NCBI GenBank assembly: GCA_040384865.1
Contig: JAZKIM010000008.1
Location: 7,703 to 71,702 of the forward strand
Length of the DNA stretch: 64,000 nucleotides
Origin: JBDKLC01 sp040384865
GTDB taxonomy: Bacteria > Patescibacteriota > Minisyncoccia > Phycocordibacterales > CAIZLB01
Reading direction: 5' to 3'
A program made the translations under genes and the position numbers. A model generated the notes under the pieces. The model searched no databases. It had not been told where the DNA came from and saw only the letters and a program-made list of their open reading frames with translations. Positions 8,055-16,562 of the stretch are shown here, in pieces (positions within the stretch are counted from its first letter, which is position 1; each line of letters starts with the position of its first letter).

Positions 8055-10556
8055 TTACTTTACCTTCTGAGCCTCCATCGCCGTCACAGCAGCGTCTTCA
8101 ATCTCACAAACTCCTCCCGCACACGCCAGCTCTTTCTTCACATCTGTCTCATCACGTCGCTCAAAGACGACAATCTTAGAGAAGTCGAGGCGCTCATACC
8201 GCTTGAGAAGTTCATTGTATTGCTTCTCTGTGCATTCTTCGTATGGAGCAAGCTGATATACATGGTTAGAACGAGGAAGGAACGAGAGACCTCCGACGAT
8301 ATTCCAATTCTCATAGACCCAACTTGCAACCGCGATCCATTCATCTTCCCCTATGGAAACTGTTACTGATGGATTGTGATGAGTATAGTTTTCCTTTACT
8401 AACTTCCAAAAATTGAGCTGATCGATAGCTGAAAGTTCACTACTGAACTTAGAATTTTTTGGAGCCTTGACTGGAAAGTCAATTACATATGTCGTAGCAT
8501 TATCTATGGTCTGACCTACTTCTGGACTATACGGAACACCCTGATCCTTCATCATCTTGAAGAGTGCATCTGTTGCTGAAATTCGCACTCGTCGGATGTA
8601 ATATTGTGAATGTCGCGCATGCATACCAGACGAACAATCTACGGTCTGCGAAAGGTTTCCTGACGGCTTAACGGTGGTAATAGCCGTCGAAGGATTAATG
8701 CCGAATCGCTTTGCATAGATAGCGTTCACTCGAACTGTCTCCTCCCGAAGGGCTCGAAGGGTCTTCGCATTTCGAACGGCTGGACAATCCCACATGCCAG
8801 TGATAGACACACCGAGCAATCGTTCTTCTTCGCAATTCTTTTTCCATTCAGGAGAAAGATAGATGAAGTTAGTAAATGTTGCCTGATATGTACCGAGAAT
8901 CGTTGCGATTCTAATCTTTCGCATGAGATCCTTTTCAGTATCTTCATGTCGGGCTACCGCCTCTGAAAGGTTACAAAACTGCTTTGGTCGAAGAATGATT
9001 TCTCCACAAGGATTCGTACCGAACTTGTCCCACCACCCCTCAGAAACAGCCTTTCGAGACTCTGGGAATGTGTGTTTCAAGCCTGCTCGGTTGAATATAC
9101 CTCGCTCTCCAGATCCGCTCTTTACGAGAGCTGTCCATTCATCCAAGAACTGTGTATTTGTCGGTTTTGTATTGTAAACAGCAGAGTTGTTTGAAAGCGA
9201 CCGCTGAGGTTCTGACATCCAGAACTGACCCTTCTTCGCGTCTCGAACTTCACCATCATTAAGATCAGAAAGAGAAATGAGTGCAGTTCGTCGAACACCA
9301 CCCGACACCACGCCCATACCAATCTGACAGATAATATCGTGCACATCTAAGTTTGAAAGGTGCTGACCTTGTCTTGAAAATATCTTTGCTCGAGTGAAAT
9401 CATGAATCTGTCGAAGAGGATCGGGGCCAGATGACTTTCCACCCGTCGTCTTTAGTCGTGCGCCTGCAGGACGAAGCTTTGAATAATCGATACGAACATC
9501 ATTGCCGCCAAACCACTGCTCCATGGCGAATGAAAATGAGTCTGCCCATCCTTCACGACTGTCTTCGACAACATAGTCAACCACCTTACCTGTCTGATAT
9601 TTAATCTGCGGGAGCGACTGAGCAGCATAACTTTCAGCTGAGAATCCTACGCCAGCCCCTGACATCGAGAGGAACATGATCTCCGCGAAGTCTTGAAAAG
9701 ACTGGGGTGCAGTGAATGAACAGTTATACACACAAGTATGGTTCTTCCGTGCGGCAGGACCAGCAAACTGAAGTGCTCGCATTGACGGCATCGCCTCATG
9801 AATAAAGATAGCCTTGTCAACTTCCGCATATTCTTTGCTGGTAAGCTTGTCCCCCAAATTTTCTTTCATGAAATCCATATAGCGAGTAACGGTTTCTCGC
9901 CACGTCTCACGTCGTCCTTGTTCCTCGATCCATCGAGAGTAGGTTCGATAGTAGATAAATTCACCGAGAGGGTTTCGGAATGATTTTTTACTTTCAGCAG
10001 CAAGCTTCTTAACATGTTCTGGCACCTCGATGTGCTTTTCACGAATCTTTGCGTGTTCAGCTCGATAAAGGATGTAAGACTTTGCAGTCTTCACATATTC
10101 ACTGAGAATGAGTTCACTCTCAATAGTATCTTGAATACCTTCAACACTTGGAATAAATGTCTTATATTTCTTTGAAATACGGACAAGGTCAGCATAGACT
10201 TTTGTAGCTACAATTTCAGCCTCCTCGAGAGATCCTTCATTGACCGAAAGCATGGCCTTATGGATAGCATTTACCATTCGATCGAGATCGAAATCGACAA
10301 TCTGACCGCTTCGCTTCATGATTTTCTTGATAAAAAGAGGTTCTCTCTTTTTAACCTCTCTTTCTGGAGCTTTTACAGTCTTCGTGCTGGCCTTTTTGGC
10401 CTTTGCGACAACTTTTTTTGCCGGCTTTTTTGATGGAGACATAGAACTAATTCGGTTTATATTTGTGCTATTGATAATTCGGCAGATTTCCCTCTCCGCC
10501 GCTTGCTGCAGGTAAAAAATCTTCTTACTTGCTGGAGTCATTCTACTCTTCTTCAT
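8055..10556 (-). CDS. nrdJ: Adenosylcobalamin-dependent (class II) ribonucleotide reductase
   Basis: 833 aa. Makes deoxyribonucleotides using a B12-generated thiyl radical. After a Lys/Ala-rich N-terminal stretch there is an ATP-cone at about 75-165. The ten-stranded barrel follows, with the substrate Cys near C275/C279, the loop N515-P-C517-G-E519 carrying the thiyl Cys and its Asn/Glu partners, and a C-terminal CAGGVC redox pair. The pattern is that of monomeric B12-dependent triphosphate reductases. CPR genomes usually lack B12 synthesis, so cofactor uptake is implied. The start is uncertain: an internal ATG at 10442 would remove 38 poorly conserved residues. A perfect DnaA box lies 11 bases upstream of the ATG at 10556. 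Confidence 0.93.
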   Translation of the reverse strand: MKKSRMTPASKKIFYLQQAAEREICRIINSTNINRISSMSPSKKPAKKVVAKAKKASTKTVKAPEREVKKREPLFIKKIMKRSGQIVDFDLDRMVNAIHKAMLSVNEGSLEEAEIVATKVYADLVRISKKYKTFIPSVEGIQDTIESELILSEYVKTAKSYILYRAEHAKIREKHIEVPEHVKKLAAESKKSFRNPLGEFIYYRTYSRWIEEQGRRETWRETVTRYMDFMKENLGDKLTSKEYAEVDKAIFIHEAMPSMRALQFAGPAARKNHTCVYNCSFTAPQSFQDFAEIMFLSMSGAGVGFSAESYAAQSLPQIKYQTGKVVDYVVEDSREGWADSFSFAMEQWFGGNDVRIDYSKLRPAGARLKTTGGKSSGPDPLRQIHDFTRAKIFSRQGQHLSNLDVHDIICQIGMGVVSGGVRRTALISLSDLNDGEVRDAKKGQFWMSEPQRSLSNNSAVYNTKPTNTQFLDEWTALVKSGSGERGIFNRAGLKHTFPESRKAVSEGWWDKFGTNPCGEIILRPKQFCNLSEAVARHEDTEKDLMRKIRIATILGTYQATFTNFIYLSPEWKKNCEEERLLGVSITGMWDCPAVRNAKTLRALREETVRVNAIYAKRFGINPSTAITTVKPSGNLSQTVDCSSGMHARHSQYYIRRVRISATDALFKMMKDQGVPYSPEVGQTIDNATTYVIDFPVKAPKNSKFSSELSAIDQLNFWKLVKENYTHHNPSVTVSIGEDEWIAVASWVYENWNIVGGLSFLPRSNHVYQLAPYEECTEKQYNELLKRYERLDFSKIVVFERRDETDVKKELACAGGVCEIEDAAVTAMEAQKVK

Positions 10557-10566
10557 CGTTAAACTG

Positions 10567-10575
10567 TGTGGATAA
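10567..10575 (-). promoter_or_regulatory. Perfect DnaA box upstream of the ribonucleotide reductase
   Basis: TTATCCACA on the minus strand, 11 bases before the start codon at 10556. DnaA control of ribonucleotide reductase genes is known in other bacteria; here it is inference from one site. Confidence 0.4.
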
Positions 10576-10638
10576 CTCTAAAATAATGTAGATGAAAACA
10601 GTTTCAAAAAAAAGTAAATGTATGTGCCAAAAGAACAC

Positions 10639-11154
10639 CTAATTTGAAGTGTTTTTGAGGAGATTTTTGTCAAAAATTACACGATCACCTTTTTTGATGT
10701 TTTGAGCTTCAGCCGTGCCTGCCGAAAGTTCAATAACATAAAGTGCATTTGTGTCTGAGGAGAAAGATTTTGGATAACTTTCTGGGGTAACATTCGATAT
10801 GACAGTCACAATAGTGTTGTTTTCATCAATCCAAACAATATCAATGGGAAACTTCATATCTTTCATCCAAAAAGAATAGTAGCTAGGTACTGGAAATACA
10901 AAAAGCATAGCTTCGCCAGGATTAAGTGCAATCCGACCACTCAAACCAAGCCCTTGAAGCTCCTCCGTATCTGCTATTTCTGCTAGAAACTCGCTCTGAC
11001 CGATTTGAACAGGAATGGTCTTATACAAACTCTCAATGAGAGGTATTTGTGGCTCTAAAACAGACTGATTATTGTAACTTACATAAAGGATAACAGCGAT
11101 TCCTGTAAGAAGAATCGCTGTTATATATATCCTTTTGTTTTTTATAAAAAACAA
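10639..11154 (-). CDS. DUF192 family exported protein
   Basis: 171 aa with a hydrophobic N-terminal anchor at about 8-25. The remainder is the DUF192 domain, recognisable from the GLGLSGR, FWMKDMKFPIDIVWID and VIELSAG segments. Family members are small periplasmic or surface beta proteins of unknown function. The start is TTG at 11154, since no suitable ATG precedes the signal anchor. The start region contains a 13-base perfect inverted repeat (11090-11124). A small membrane protein gene lies just upstream on the same strand. Confidence 0.85.
   Translation of the reverse strand: MFFIKNKRIYITAILLTGIAVILYVSYNNQSVLEPQIPLIESLYKTIPVQIGQSEFLAEIADTEELQGLGLSGRIALNPGEAMLFVFPVPSYYSFWMKDMKFPIDIVWIDENNTIVTVISNVTPESYPKSFSSDTNALYVIELSAGTAEAQNIKKGDRVIFDKNLLKNTSN
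11090..11124. repeat. Perfect 13-bp inverted repeat inside the start of the DUF192 gene
   Basis: ATAACAGCGATTC (11090-11102) pairs with 11112-11124 across a nine-base loop. It would form a stable hairpin about 30 nt into the mRNA. Confidence 0.6.
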
Positions 11155-11179
11155 GCTGAATGCAAATTAGACGGCTAAA

Positions 11180-11431
11180 CTAGGCTTCGCAAGTTTCGCA
11201 CTTACCGTTCTTGCATGCACCTACGCACTTCTCCCTGCAAAGACCATGCCCACAGCATTTTCCACCAACGCAACCCTTACAGTTACAGCCGTCATGACGA
11301 AGCATAATACTAAGACCAAGAAGAATAATAAAAACAGGCCAAATGATATTCCACTGAATACCATTAAGAAGACCGAAACGATCAAGGAGAAACAAAGTAC
11401 CGACAAAGACAAGGATCAATCCTGCGCGCAT
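11180..11431 (-). CDS. Small two-helix membrane protein (DUF5668/LiaF-like) with a Cys-rich tail
   Basis: 83 aa. Residues 1-45 hold two hydrophobic segments separated by NGIQWNIIWPV, the pattern of the DUF5668/LiaI-LiaF transmembrane family. The last 37 residues carry ten Cys, in CNCKGC, KCCGHGLC and CKNGKCETC clusters. Such a dense set could bind metal or Fe-S, or be oxidised by the DsbA/DsbB pair if it lies outside. A promoter with TATAAT at 11467-11462 precedes it with a leader of roughly 25 nt. Function unknown. Confidence 0.7.
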   Translation of the reverse strand: MRAGLILVFVGTLFLLDRFGLLNGIQWNIIWPVFIILLGLSIMLRHDGCNCKGCVGGKCCGHGLCREKCVGACKNGKCETCEA

Positions 11432-11461
11432 ATAAAAATTTGCTAATTTGCTAATGAAATT

Positions 11462-11467
11462 ATTATA
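11462..11467 (-). promoter_or_regulatory. -10 box of the Cys-rich membrane protein gene
   Basis: TG-A-TATAAT on the minus strand (extended -10), leaving a leader of roughly 25 nt that contains a direct repeat of AGCAAATT. Confidence 0.5.
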
Positions 11468-11507
11468 TCATGCAAATTTATTTTAAAAATGATCAATGTG
11501 TGTATAT

Positions 11508-11882
11508 CTAATTTTCTTCCTTCAAATCCAGGCAAACTGAATTCATACAGAATCTTTTTCCACTCGATGAAGGACCATCATTAAATACATGGCCAAGATG
11601 TGAACCGCAATTGCTGCAGACTGTCTCGGTACGAGTCATACCATGACTCGAATCATCAATCATTTTGACACTTCCGGGAAGAGCTTCGTCAAAACTAGGC
11701 CAGCCTGTTCCAGAATCAAATTTGGCATCAGAAGAAAAAAGTGGCTGACCGCACACGGCGCAATTATATGTTCCCTTTTCCTTCGTGTGAACATACTTAC
11801 CGGTGAATGGCGCTTCTGTACCCTTTTCTCGAGCCACCTTATACAACTCTGGCGGCAACTTATCCTTATATTCATCGTTCAT
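11508..11882 (-). CDS. msrB: Peptide-methionine (R)-S-oxide reductase MsrB
   Basis: 124 aa, full length for a single-domain MsrB that repairs methionine-R-sulfoxide. Zinc-binding pairs C41/C44 (CAVC) and C89/C92 (CSNC) are present. The catalytic Cys is C112 in RFCMN, and a nearby C117 could be resolving. The segments KFDSGTGWPSF and GSHLGHVF are family signatures. There is no signal peptide, so it acts in the cytoplasm. The partner enzyme MsrA is encoded separately at 40490-41035. A TAGCAT ends six bases before the ATG. Confidence 0.93.
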   Translation of the reverse strand: MNDEYKDKLPPELYKVAREKGTEAPFTGKYVHTKEKGTYNCAVCGQPLFSSDAKFDSGTGWPSFDEALPGSVKMIDDSSHGMTRTETVCSNCGSHLGHVFNDGPSSSGKRFCMNSVCLDLKEEN

Positions 11883-11916
11883 AAGGGTATGCTAGTAAAT
11901 AAATATGAGTTTTTAA

Positions 11917-12525
11917 TTATTTTTCTGAAAGATAAGTATATATTTGTGCTCCGACAACTGCTCCGACAATAGGGCCAATGATGTATGCGAGATTGAATGC
12001 CCCAATAGTAAATGCAATCGCCGGGTTCAACAATCCACCAACACCAAGAATAGCTGCGAAAGCGCTGCCAATAACAAGAGATCCACCAATGACAATACCA
12101 CTCAAATTTGATGAGACCCGACCGTATACAACAGAGGCAATACCAAAGAGGAAAAAAAGAGCTCCGATAGCCTCACCAAGGGCAACACGTAAATTATTTG
12201 GAATCGATGTCGCGTCCGCCTGCCCAATACCAAAACCATATGCAACCAGTATTGCCAATGCGGCACCAGCAAACTGGCTGATTATATAGAAAACAGCGGT
12301 TCGCCAATGAATTTTCCGAATCGACAATATAGCAATAGTAACAGCTGGATTTAAATGCACCCCGCCGATATGACCGACAGTATAAACAAAGAGACCGAGA
12401 GTAAACGCAGCAAGAAACGGGGTTGATATCGGAAACTGTGCGGCCATAACTGAAAGCATAACAATAAGAGACAATGCGAACGTACCAAAGAATTCAACGA
12501 TAAACGGTTTTATTTGTTTGAGCAT
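11917..12525 (-). CDS. Aquaporin (MIP family channel)
   Basis: About 202 aa from the ATG at 12525; an in-frame ATG at 12582 would overlap the preceding gene and adds a hydrophilic stretch. Six membrane helices and the two half-helix motifs HLNPAV and LLNPAI (both NPA) identify a water or small-solute channel. It follows the DUF5652 gene by 22 bases, probably one transcript. Whether it passes glycerol cannot be judged by eye. Confidence 0.9.
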   Translation of the reverse strand: MLKQIKPFIVEFFGTFALSLIVMLSVMAAQFPISTPFLAAFTLGLFVYTVGHIGGVHLNPAVTIAILSIRKIHWRTAVFYIISQFAGAALAILVAYGFGIGQADATSIPNNLRVALGEAIGALFFLFGIASVVYGRVSSNLSGIVIGGSLVIGSAFAAILGVGGLLNPAIAFTIGAFNLAYIIGPIVGAVVGAQIYTYLSEK

Positions 12526-12547
12526 AATTGAGTAATTAATGAAGATT

Positions 12548-12823
12548 TTATTTCTGTTCCTGGTTTGGTGTTGATTCCCCAATCTTCTTATGAGAATTGA
12601 ATTTCTTCAGCACTACTCCGATGTAAATGAGTTCTAAAATACCCATAGTATTTATGATGAACATGGCCAAGAACCACCATATCTCGTTTCTCTTTGCGGC
12701 ATGCCAAAGAGCATATCCCTTCAAGGCGAGAGCTAGTAGAGCAACTAATCCAAAGATTGGACCCCAGACGGCAAGGAAAGGTGTATGCATGCCGTAACCG
12801 AATGAATTAAAAGAATTCCACAT
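12548..12823 (-). CDS. DUF5652-like small membrane protein
   Basis: 91 aa with two membrane helices. The segment YALWHAAKRNEIWWFLAMF followed by INTMGILELIYI matches the DUF5652 family common in Parcubacteria, function unknown. The tail is hydrophilic and charged. Likely first gene of the unit with the aquaporin. Confidence 0.75.
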   Translation of the reverse strand: MWNSFNSFGYGMHTPFLAVWGPIFGLVALLALALKGYALWHAAKRNEIWWFLAMFIINTMGILELIYIGVVLKKFNSHKKIGESTPNQEQK

Positions 12824-12952
12824 AGTAAATTAATCTTAAAAATAATGGACATATTATACACCCGCATGTTTATGAAGGAAACGAGGCTTTTAATTAAAGA
12901 CCTCGCGACATTCTCCAAAAATTATTTTGAGATTTATGTACATAAGCACCGT

Positions 12953-12988
12953 CCAAACAAAAAAGCCGTAAACGGCCTTTTTGTTTGG
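12953..12988. terminator. Terminator after the SWIB gene
   Basis: Long stem: CCAAACAAAAA plus GCCGT pairs with ACGGC plus TTTTTGTTTGG around a two-base loop with one unpaired position. AT-flanked hairpins of this design recur throughout the window. Confidence 0.75.
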
Positions 12989-13006
12989 TATCACTTATTG
13001 TGGATA

Positions 13007-13264
13007 TTATGAAAGATGCTTTGAAACGAGCTTTGTCATTTCAAACATGTTCACCATAGCCTTTCCACCGAACACTTCCTTTAGGGCAGCGTCAGCATTG
13101 ATGTTTCGCTTGTTCTTTGGATCCTGAAGATCATTCTTCTTGATGTAGACCCAGAGAGCCTTTACTACTTCTGATCGAGGCATTGGACCCTTTCCGACAA
13201 CAACAGCCAATTCAGGGCTGATGTTCATAGGCTTCATAAAAGCTGAATTTGTTTTTGTTGGCAT
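13007..13264 (-). CDS. SWIB/MDM2-domain protein
   Basis: 85 aa consisting almost only of a SWIB domain: PELAVVVG, PRSEVVKALWVYIKKNDLQDP and the KEVFGG segment match the fold known from chromatin remodellers and from stand-alone proteins in chlamydiae and CPR. The bacterial role is not established; nucleoid or DNA-topology association has been proposed. The TATAAT at 13295-13290 gives a leader of about 20 nt. Monocistronic with its own terminator. Confidence 0.9.
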   Translation of the reverse strand: MPTKTNSAFMKPMNISPELAVVVGKGPMPRSEVVKALWVYIKKNDLQDPKNKRNINADAALKEVFGGKAMVNMFEMTKLVSKHLS

Positions 13265-13289
13265 ATCTTATTGATTATTAGTCGGAGCC

Positions 13290-13295
13290 ATTATA
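13290..13295 (-). promoter_or_regulatory. -10 box of the SWIB gene
   Basis: TGG-TATAAT (extended -10) on the minus strand. The remaining 13296-13494 shows no convincing gene. Confidence 0.55.
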
Positions 13296-13494
13296 CCAGA
13301 CTTAAGGGTAAACAGGCTACCCCTCCCAAAGAACAACTTATATCGTCTAAAATCCAACCTTTCTTTTGAACTTTTTCTTCTTTAAAACCAAAAGGTGGAT
13401 TACTTGGGTTCGATACTAAGATAGTAAGGTACTGCAAAAGTATTTTGGCGACTTTTCTATAACGTTTGTGAGACATTCGAGTCAACCCTACTTT

Positions 13495-13959
13495 CTACTG
13501 ATCTACTAGACCACCAATATAACTTGCTTCGTAAATACACTGTTCGTTTCTGAAGATTCTCTCGGTTCCAGAGAAGTTATCTACATCACCTACAAGGTTG
13601 TTTTCATATTTCAACTCACCTTTTTCAAACAACACCGGACCGCGATATGGCATATCAACTGTTGTATTCGAGAGCGATTCCATAAGAAAACCATACACTT
13701 CCTTGTTCGCTCCTTCGTGGACAAGGCCGTAGTAGACCATCATCCAGAGAGGTTTGTCATTCAAAAAGACAACCTCGCGACCACCATATGGTTCACCGCC
13801 AAAATAGTTATCGTGATACTTATACGCACCGCTTTCGTACTCAATAGTAGTAGAACCGTCAGGCTGCTTTTTCTTTATTGAATCGTCACCCGATGCATAA
13901 GTGGCCTGGCTAGCTTCAAAAATAAAGTTCTTTAAGGCGGTTTTATCAAAAATGCTCAT
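13495..13959 (-). CDS. DUF5680-domain protein
   Basis: About 154 aa from the ATG at 13959. The segments FIFEASQATYASGDD, YFGGEPYGGREVVF and PLWMMVYYG match the DUF5680 family, small proteins of unknown function that occur alone or fused to DNA-binding domains. No signal peptide or membrane helix. It stands alone, followed by a stretch without genes. Confidence 0.75.
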   Translation of the reverse strand: MSIFDKTALKNFIFEASQATYASGDDSIKKKQPDGSTTIEYESGAYKYHDNYFGGEPYGGREVVFLNDKPLWMMVYYGLVHEGANKEVYGFLMESLSNTTVDMPYRGPVLFEKGELKYENNLVGDVDNFSGTERIFRNEQCIYEASYIGGLVDQ

Positions 13960-14130
13960 ACGAATGATTATAGCTTGGTTCAAGCTTTCTAGGTATCCGG
14001 GTCACTCCGGTACTTTTTATTTAATACGGGCATCGTAAGTTCAGTACCAGAGTGGTGGAGCACTGTGAGGTATGTGGGTCAGGGCTAATAATCTAGCTAA
14101 TTCCATTAAAACTGGTAAATTGGTAGTGCT

Positions 14131-15321
14131 ATGAGGCTTTTACCAAAAATAATCGAAGATCCCATTGATTTGCTTATGTACACAGAACGGTATATGTGCA
14201 CAAAGGATTACCACGCTCTTGCTGATTATAGTGAAGTTTCAAAAGAATATGTTCCTCAGAAAATTGGAAACGGGTTTGAATTACCTTTGTTCAAATTTCC
14301 AATAAATTTGTACGGTGATATTGATTCAATACCTAGTATTTTAAAGGAATATTTTCCGATACATCCTGACACAATCACAGATTTAAAACTAAAAAAGGAG
14401 GATGCAATACAAAACATTAATGTTTTACCAACATCTTCTATGAGAACTGTTCTGGCTAAAATAGAGAATCGAGATATTTTCATTAAACTTAGTATCAATA
14501 GGTATATAGCGCGTTCGAAAAGGAAATTAACGTCAAAACAAATTAAACACGGATTAGCAGTAACGCTTGATATCAAAGATACACTATCGGAGAAACCCTC
14601 CCAACTTCAAGATTTTGCCTTTTTACCAGAAGTGGCAGGGATGACAATTGCTATAAATGAGGAGGAGATTGGAACTGTGATACGAGAAACTAAGCCTTAT
14701 CCAAAAAGCAAAGCCAATAAAGGATATATTCCATTTTTTGCCCTGTATTCTACAGACATACACAACTCTTCCGATGAACCATTACTTGCTCAGCTCTTAA
14801 AACAGAACAACGCTGATCCTTTGGATTTTACGCTTGAAAAGATAATCGAACCAGTCATTAGGCATTTTAATTATTTTGCTTCTGAAAGAGGGCTTCTATT
14901 GCAGGCACATGCTCAGAATACATTATTGGAAATTGATTCAGATTTCAAAATCGGAAGAATAATTTATCGTGATTTTGGAGGCACAACAATTGATGGAGAA
15001 GTACGCGCAAACAAAGGACTTTCACGATTTGAAAACTATTCTATTGATAATCAAAATACAGATAGGGTCGATTCAGTCATAGAGTACAGCTTAAGATATG
15101 ATGAATTTATGGCCGCCCACTCATTTGAACTATTAGGGAAAATTCTTGAAAAATATTTTAAATTAGACTTACGAATCTTTAAAGAAAGGATAAAAAAGAT
15201 ATTTTCTGACACAGTAACCTGTAAAGATAAATTTCCTAAAGTACAATACTCAATACCAGTAGAATTGTCTGTAGGGAAATTTAAACCATTTATATTAAAA
15301 GAGGTTCCAGATTATAGATAG
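14131..15321 (+). CDS. IucA/IucC-like (NIS siderophore synthetase) protein, short form
   Basis: 396 aa. IucA/IucC enzymes adenylate a citrate-type carboxylate and condense it with an amine or alcohol. Family landmarks appear in the right order: FPIHP at 75-79, the ATP-binding PTSSMRT at 100-106 followed by IFIKLSI, HAQN at 260-263 and RDFGG at 280-284. The protein is shorter than the usual 580-620 aa, with a reduced C-terminal domain. No transporter, other siderophore enzyme or decarboxylase is adjacent, so it may make another amide or ester. It stands alone on the plus strand among minus-strand genes and is AT-rich, consistent with acquisition. No Shine-Dalgarno. Confidence 0.8.
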   Translation: MRLLPKIIEDPIDLLMYTERYMCTKDYHALADYSEVSKEYVPQKIGNGFELPLFKFPINLYGDIDSIPSILKEYFPIHPDTITDLKLKKEDAIQNINVLPTSSMRTVLAKIENRDIFIKLSINRYIARSKRKLTSKQIKHGLAVTLDIKDTLSEKPSQLQDFAFLPEVAGMTIAINEEEIGTVIRETKPYPKSKANKGYIPFFALYSTDIHNSSDEPLLAQLLKQNNADPLDFTLEKIIEPVIRHFNYFASERGLLLQAHAQNTLLEIDSDFKIGRIIYRDFGGTTIDGEVRANKGLSRFENYSIDNQNTDRVDSVIEYSLRYDEFMAAHSFELLGKILEKYFKLDLRIFKERIKKIFSDTVTCKDKFPKVQYSIPVELSVGKFKPFILKEVPDYR

Positions 15322-15367
15322 GTAAATGGGTCGCCCCACAATCATAAGCCTGTGGGTCATGCCGATA

Positions 15368-15466
15368 CTAAAATTTCTTGATATCCTCATAAAATTTGTC
15401 TGCCTCAGGGTTCCTGTCTATAAATTTTTGATTTCCTTTGATAATTACTGTCGTAAGATTATTCAT
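15368..15466 (-). CDS. 32-aa ORF overlapping the end of the upstream gene
   Basis: The ATG at 15466 overlaps the last codons and stop (TAA, 15461-15459) of the preceding gene by eight bases, an arrangement typical of translational coupling. It encodes MNNLTTVIIKGNQKF and continues to a charged helical end, IKKF. No family recognised. The overlap and the absence of other features argue that it may be real; its shortness argues caution. Confidence 0.4.
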   Translation of the reverse strand: MNNLTTVIIKGNQKFIDRNPEADKFYEDIKKF

Positions 15467-16562
15467 GTTGTCTCTTAATTAAAATTATTTCCATACCAGG
15501 TTCCCACCACGTTTCAAGCTCACCTTCACTAAGATTATCCATTCTGTCTTTTTTATCGACCGTATCGCCAATATTATATAAAAAAGCCTTTATTTCATCT
15601 TTACCTTTTTGATTAAGATGTGCAATAGAGCCGGCAAAAAGAAAATTATACAAATAGTCAGAGGAGCCTACCTCTAGATAATCACGACCAAATAAGATGC
15701 CCGCATTCTTTCGTTGTGGATTGGCTTTGAACCATAGGTGACATTCGGCACCTGGGATAAGATAATCACGACTATACTTTTGAGCTATATATTCCAATAC
15801 TTCGAATATTCTTTTTCCGTGCATTTCAGGTAATTTAACAACAAGAAATTCTGCTTTTTCAAAATCAAAATCAATCATTTCCGGATTTAATATGAGGGTA
15901 TTCACAGGGAGAGATGCTGGATCTTTGACATAGGCCTCATAGTCCACATCGCGGGGATTTATGAGAAGAGGATCACTCATTTCAATTCCTGATTCAGGAT
16001 ATTTGACATTGATCCATTCCTGAGAGAACTTCCTGGCTTTCAAGAAAACTTGTTCATGAATATCGAATTCCTCTAGTTTTAGAATTATCTCATTCGCTCG
16101 GCTGACATAATCTTTTGCCACGATTTCATCGAGGGTTGCCCAATTTTTCAAATGACCGAAGGTGTCTTTGAGTGCGAACCAGAGATCGCTGAATTCCCTC
16201 TTCTTTTCTTCCGAAAGATTGGATAAGTAGATTTCAGAGCCTCTCTCCTGGCACGAGGAAAGAATCTCTACTATTAGAAGTTTTAGTTTAGTTATCTCCC
16301 CTTCCTCCTGCTCTATTTGTTCTCTTATTTTTAATCTTATTTCGCTTGGCTCTTTTGATAAAGCTTCGATCTCAGCTTCGAAAGCTTCTTTCTCCCCGGC
16401 CTCATCTTTTATCAATTTCTTTATTTCTTCGATTTTTCCTTTAATTGCCGGATTTGTCATGACCACCCCATAAATATGATCTTTTCTAAATTGGTCAAAG
16501 GAGGTAAAAGCCAATGGGTCAGGGCCATTCTCAGATCGGGGAGTAAAGTTGGATTCATTCAC
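15459..16562 (-). CDS. Uncharacterised 367-aa protein with a coiled-coil segment
   Basis: No family recognised. Soluble, acidic, without signal peptide. Residues about 40-95 are dominated by Lys, Glu, Ile and Leu in heptad-like order and probably form a coiled coil. The C-terminal half (from about 205) looks globular, with PLLINPRDVDYEAYV and AGILFGRDYLEVGSSDYLY segments. The 32-aa ORF follows with an overlap. It borders the repeat-bounded region to the right, so it could be a further unit of that array. Confidence 0.65.
   Translation of the reverse strand: MNESNFTPRSENGPDPLAFTSFDQFRKDHIYGVVMTNPAIKGKIEEIKKLIKDEAGEKEAFEAEIEALSKEPSEIRLKIREQIEQEEGEITKLKLLIVEILSSCQERGSEIYLSNLSEEKKREFSDLWFALKDTFGHLKNWATLDEIVAKDYVSRANEIILKLEEFDIHEQVFLKARKFSQEWINVKYPESGIEMSDPLLINPRDVDYEAYVKDPASLPVNTLILNPEMIDFDFEKAEFLVVKLPEMHGKRIFEVLEYIAQKYSRDYLIPGAECHLWFKANPQRKNAGILFGRDYLEVGSSDYLYNFLFAGSIAHLNQKGKDEIKAFLYNIGDTVDKKDRMDNLSEGELETWWEPGMEIILIKRQHE

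Noticed and set aside
7914..8369. 151-codon plus-strand ORF
   Set aside because: It spans the end of rnpB, its terminator and the antisense of the reductase gene.
10557..10638. Cobalamin riboswitch before the B12-dependent reductase
   Set aside because: The upstream region is short and shows no B12-box-like sequence.
13291..13485. 64-codon minus-strand ORF
   Set aside because: It overlaps the SWIB promoter, lacks initiation signals and looks like random translation; possibly a gene remnant, but nothing supports that.
14131..15321. Complete siderophore pathway
   Set aside because: Only the synthetase-like gene is present; no amine-modifying enzyme, exporter or receptor lies nearby.
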